Positions 29,689 to 29,859 of a stretch of 29,859 nucleotides of DNA are shown here, piece after piece. Position 1 is the first letter of the stretch; each line of letters begins with the position of its first letter. The notes beneath the pieces are model-generated. The model saw nothing but the letters and a program-made list of their open reading frames with translations. It did no database searches and was not told where the DNA came from. The position numbers were made by a program, and so were the translations under genes. Where the stretch lies: contig CALAGF010000070.1 of assembly GCA_937892345.1 (NCBI GenBank), forward strand, positions 1 to 29,859, read 5' to 3'. Source of the DNA: an uncultured Rhodocyclaceae bacterium (GTDB lineage: Bacteria > Pseudomonadota > Gammaproteobacteria > Burkholderiales > Rhodocyclaceae).

Positions 29689-29859
29689 TCAGCCTTGGCC
29701 GATCTGGAGTGTCTTGAGTAGGAGAGTTTTAGCGGTATTCATGACCTCAACGTTCGTCTGGTAGGAACGCGAAGCCGAAATCATGTTGGTCATTTCCTCG
29801 ACCACATTGACATTGGAAAAGGCTACGTAGCCTTTTTCATCGGCCGCCGGATTCTTGGG
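29689..29859 (-). CDS. flgC: flagellar proximal rod protein FlgC, C-terminal part (cut by window edge)
   Basis: The last 56 residues of FlgC, read on the minus strand from the window edge to the TGA at 29689-29691. The sequence runs PKNPAADEKGYVAFSNVNVV, then EEMTNMISASRSYQTNVEVM, and ends TLLLKTLQIGQG. This is the Flg_bbr_C domain with the FlgC version 'GYVa.pNVn.veEM.nmi.AsRsYqaNv.v...aK.l...tL.iGq'. The N-terminus and any upstream flgB are outside. It is the first visible gene of the flg operon here and lies 23 bases before flgD. Confidence 0.95.
   Translation of the reverse strand, partial: PKNPAADEKGYVAFSNVNVVEEMTNMISASRSYQTNVEVMNTAKTLLLKTLQIGQG

Noticed and set aside
1..29859. Search by eye for tRNA genes, CRISPR arrays, insertion sequences, att sites
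   Set aside because: None seen; the sequence is almost wholly accounted for by flagellar genes.

Overview
The window is almost entirely flagellar: about 29.9 kb of tightly packed structural, export, assembly and regulatory genes, with no RNA genes, insertion sequences or CRISPR. The organism looks like a motile Gram-negative betaproteobacterium, possibly Rhodocyclales (Dechloromonas/Azonexus-like). The reasons are moderately high GC, P- and L-ring genes (flgI, flgH), a FlgJ with a muramidase domain, a FlrB/FlrC (FleS/FleR) pair with sigma-54-type promoter sequences, and FlaG beside flagellin. The lineage is inferred from gene content and protein flavour, not from a search.

Layout. (1) 2-5350, + strand: end of flagellin fliC, flaG, fliD, fliS, a fliT-like gene, then a second hook-length-control gene (fliK2), a small FlhB C-terminal-domain-like gene (fhlB) and ycgR. 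(2) 5363-8276, - strand: flrB, flrC, fliE, with a strong sigma-54-type promoter between flrC and fliE. (3) 8384-19281, + strand: fliFGHIJKLMNOPQR, covering MS ring, C ring, export ATPase complex, export gate, ruler and stator-associated FliL. Many junctions overlap or abut. (4) 19275-29859, - strand: end of flgC, then flgD, E, F, G, H, I, J, K, L (rod, hook, rings, junction proteins), ending in an unrecognised lipoprotein gene translationally coupled to flgL. flhA, flhB, flhF, fliA, flgM, flgA, flgB and any master regulator (fleQ or flhDC) lie outside.

The genes form a regulated assembly line. FlrB/FlrC probably activate sigma-54 promoters (fliE, perhaps fliF) for the basal body. FliPQR with FliHIJ export rod and hook parts, and FliK sets hook length. 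A candidate FliA (sigma-28) promoter inside the flg operon would then allow late expression of flgKL. FliD, FliS and FliT handle filament cap and chaperoning, and YcgR adds a c-di-GMP brake.

Points of most interest: the fliK2-fhlB pair, an apparent duplicate of the export specificity switch; a block order explained by one inversion of flrB-flrC-fliE, with the usual fleQ slot taken by fliK2-fhlB-ycgR; the candidate fliE (sigma-54) and flgK (sigma-28) promoters; 8-base homopolymers in flrC, fliD and the lipoprotein gene; the unknown lipoprotein at the end of the flg operon; and an Ala-rich insert in the hook protein. There is no gene-free stretch over 300 bases; the longest gaps are fliC-flaG (104 bp) and flrB-fliF (107 bp).
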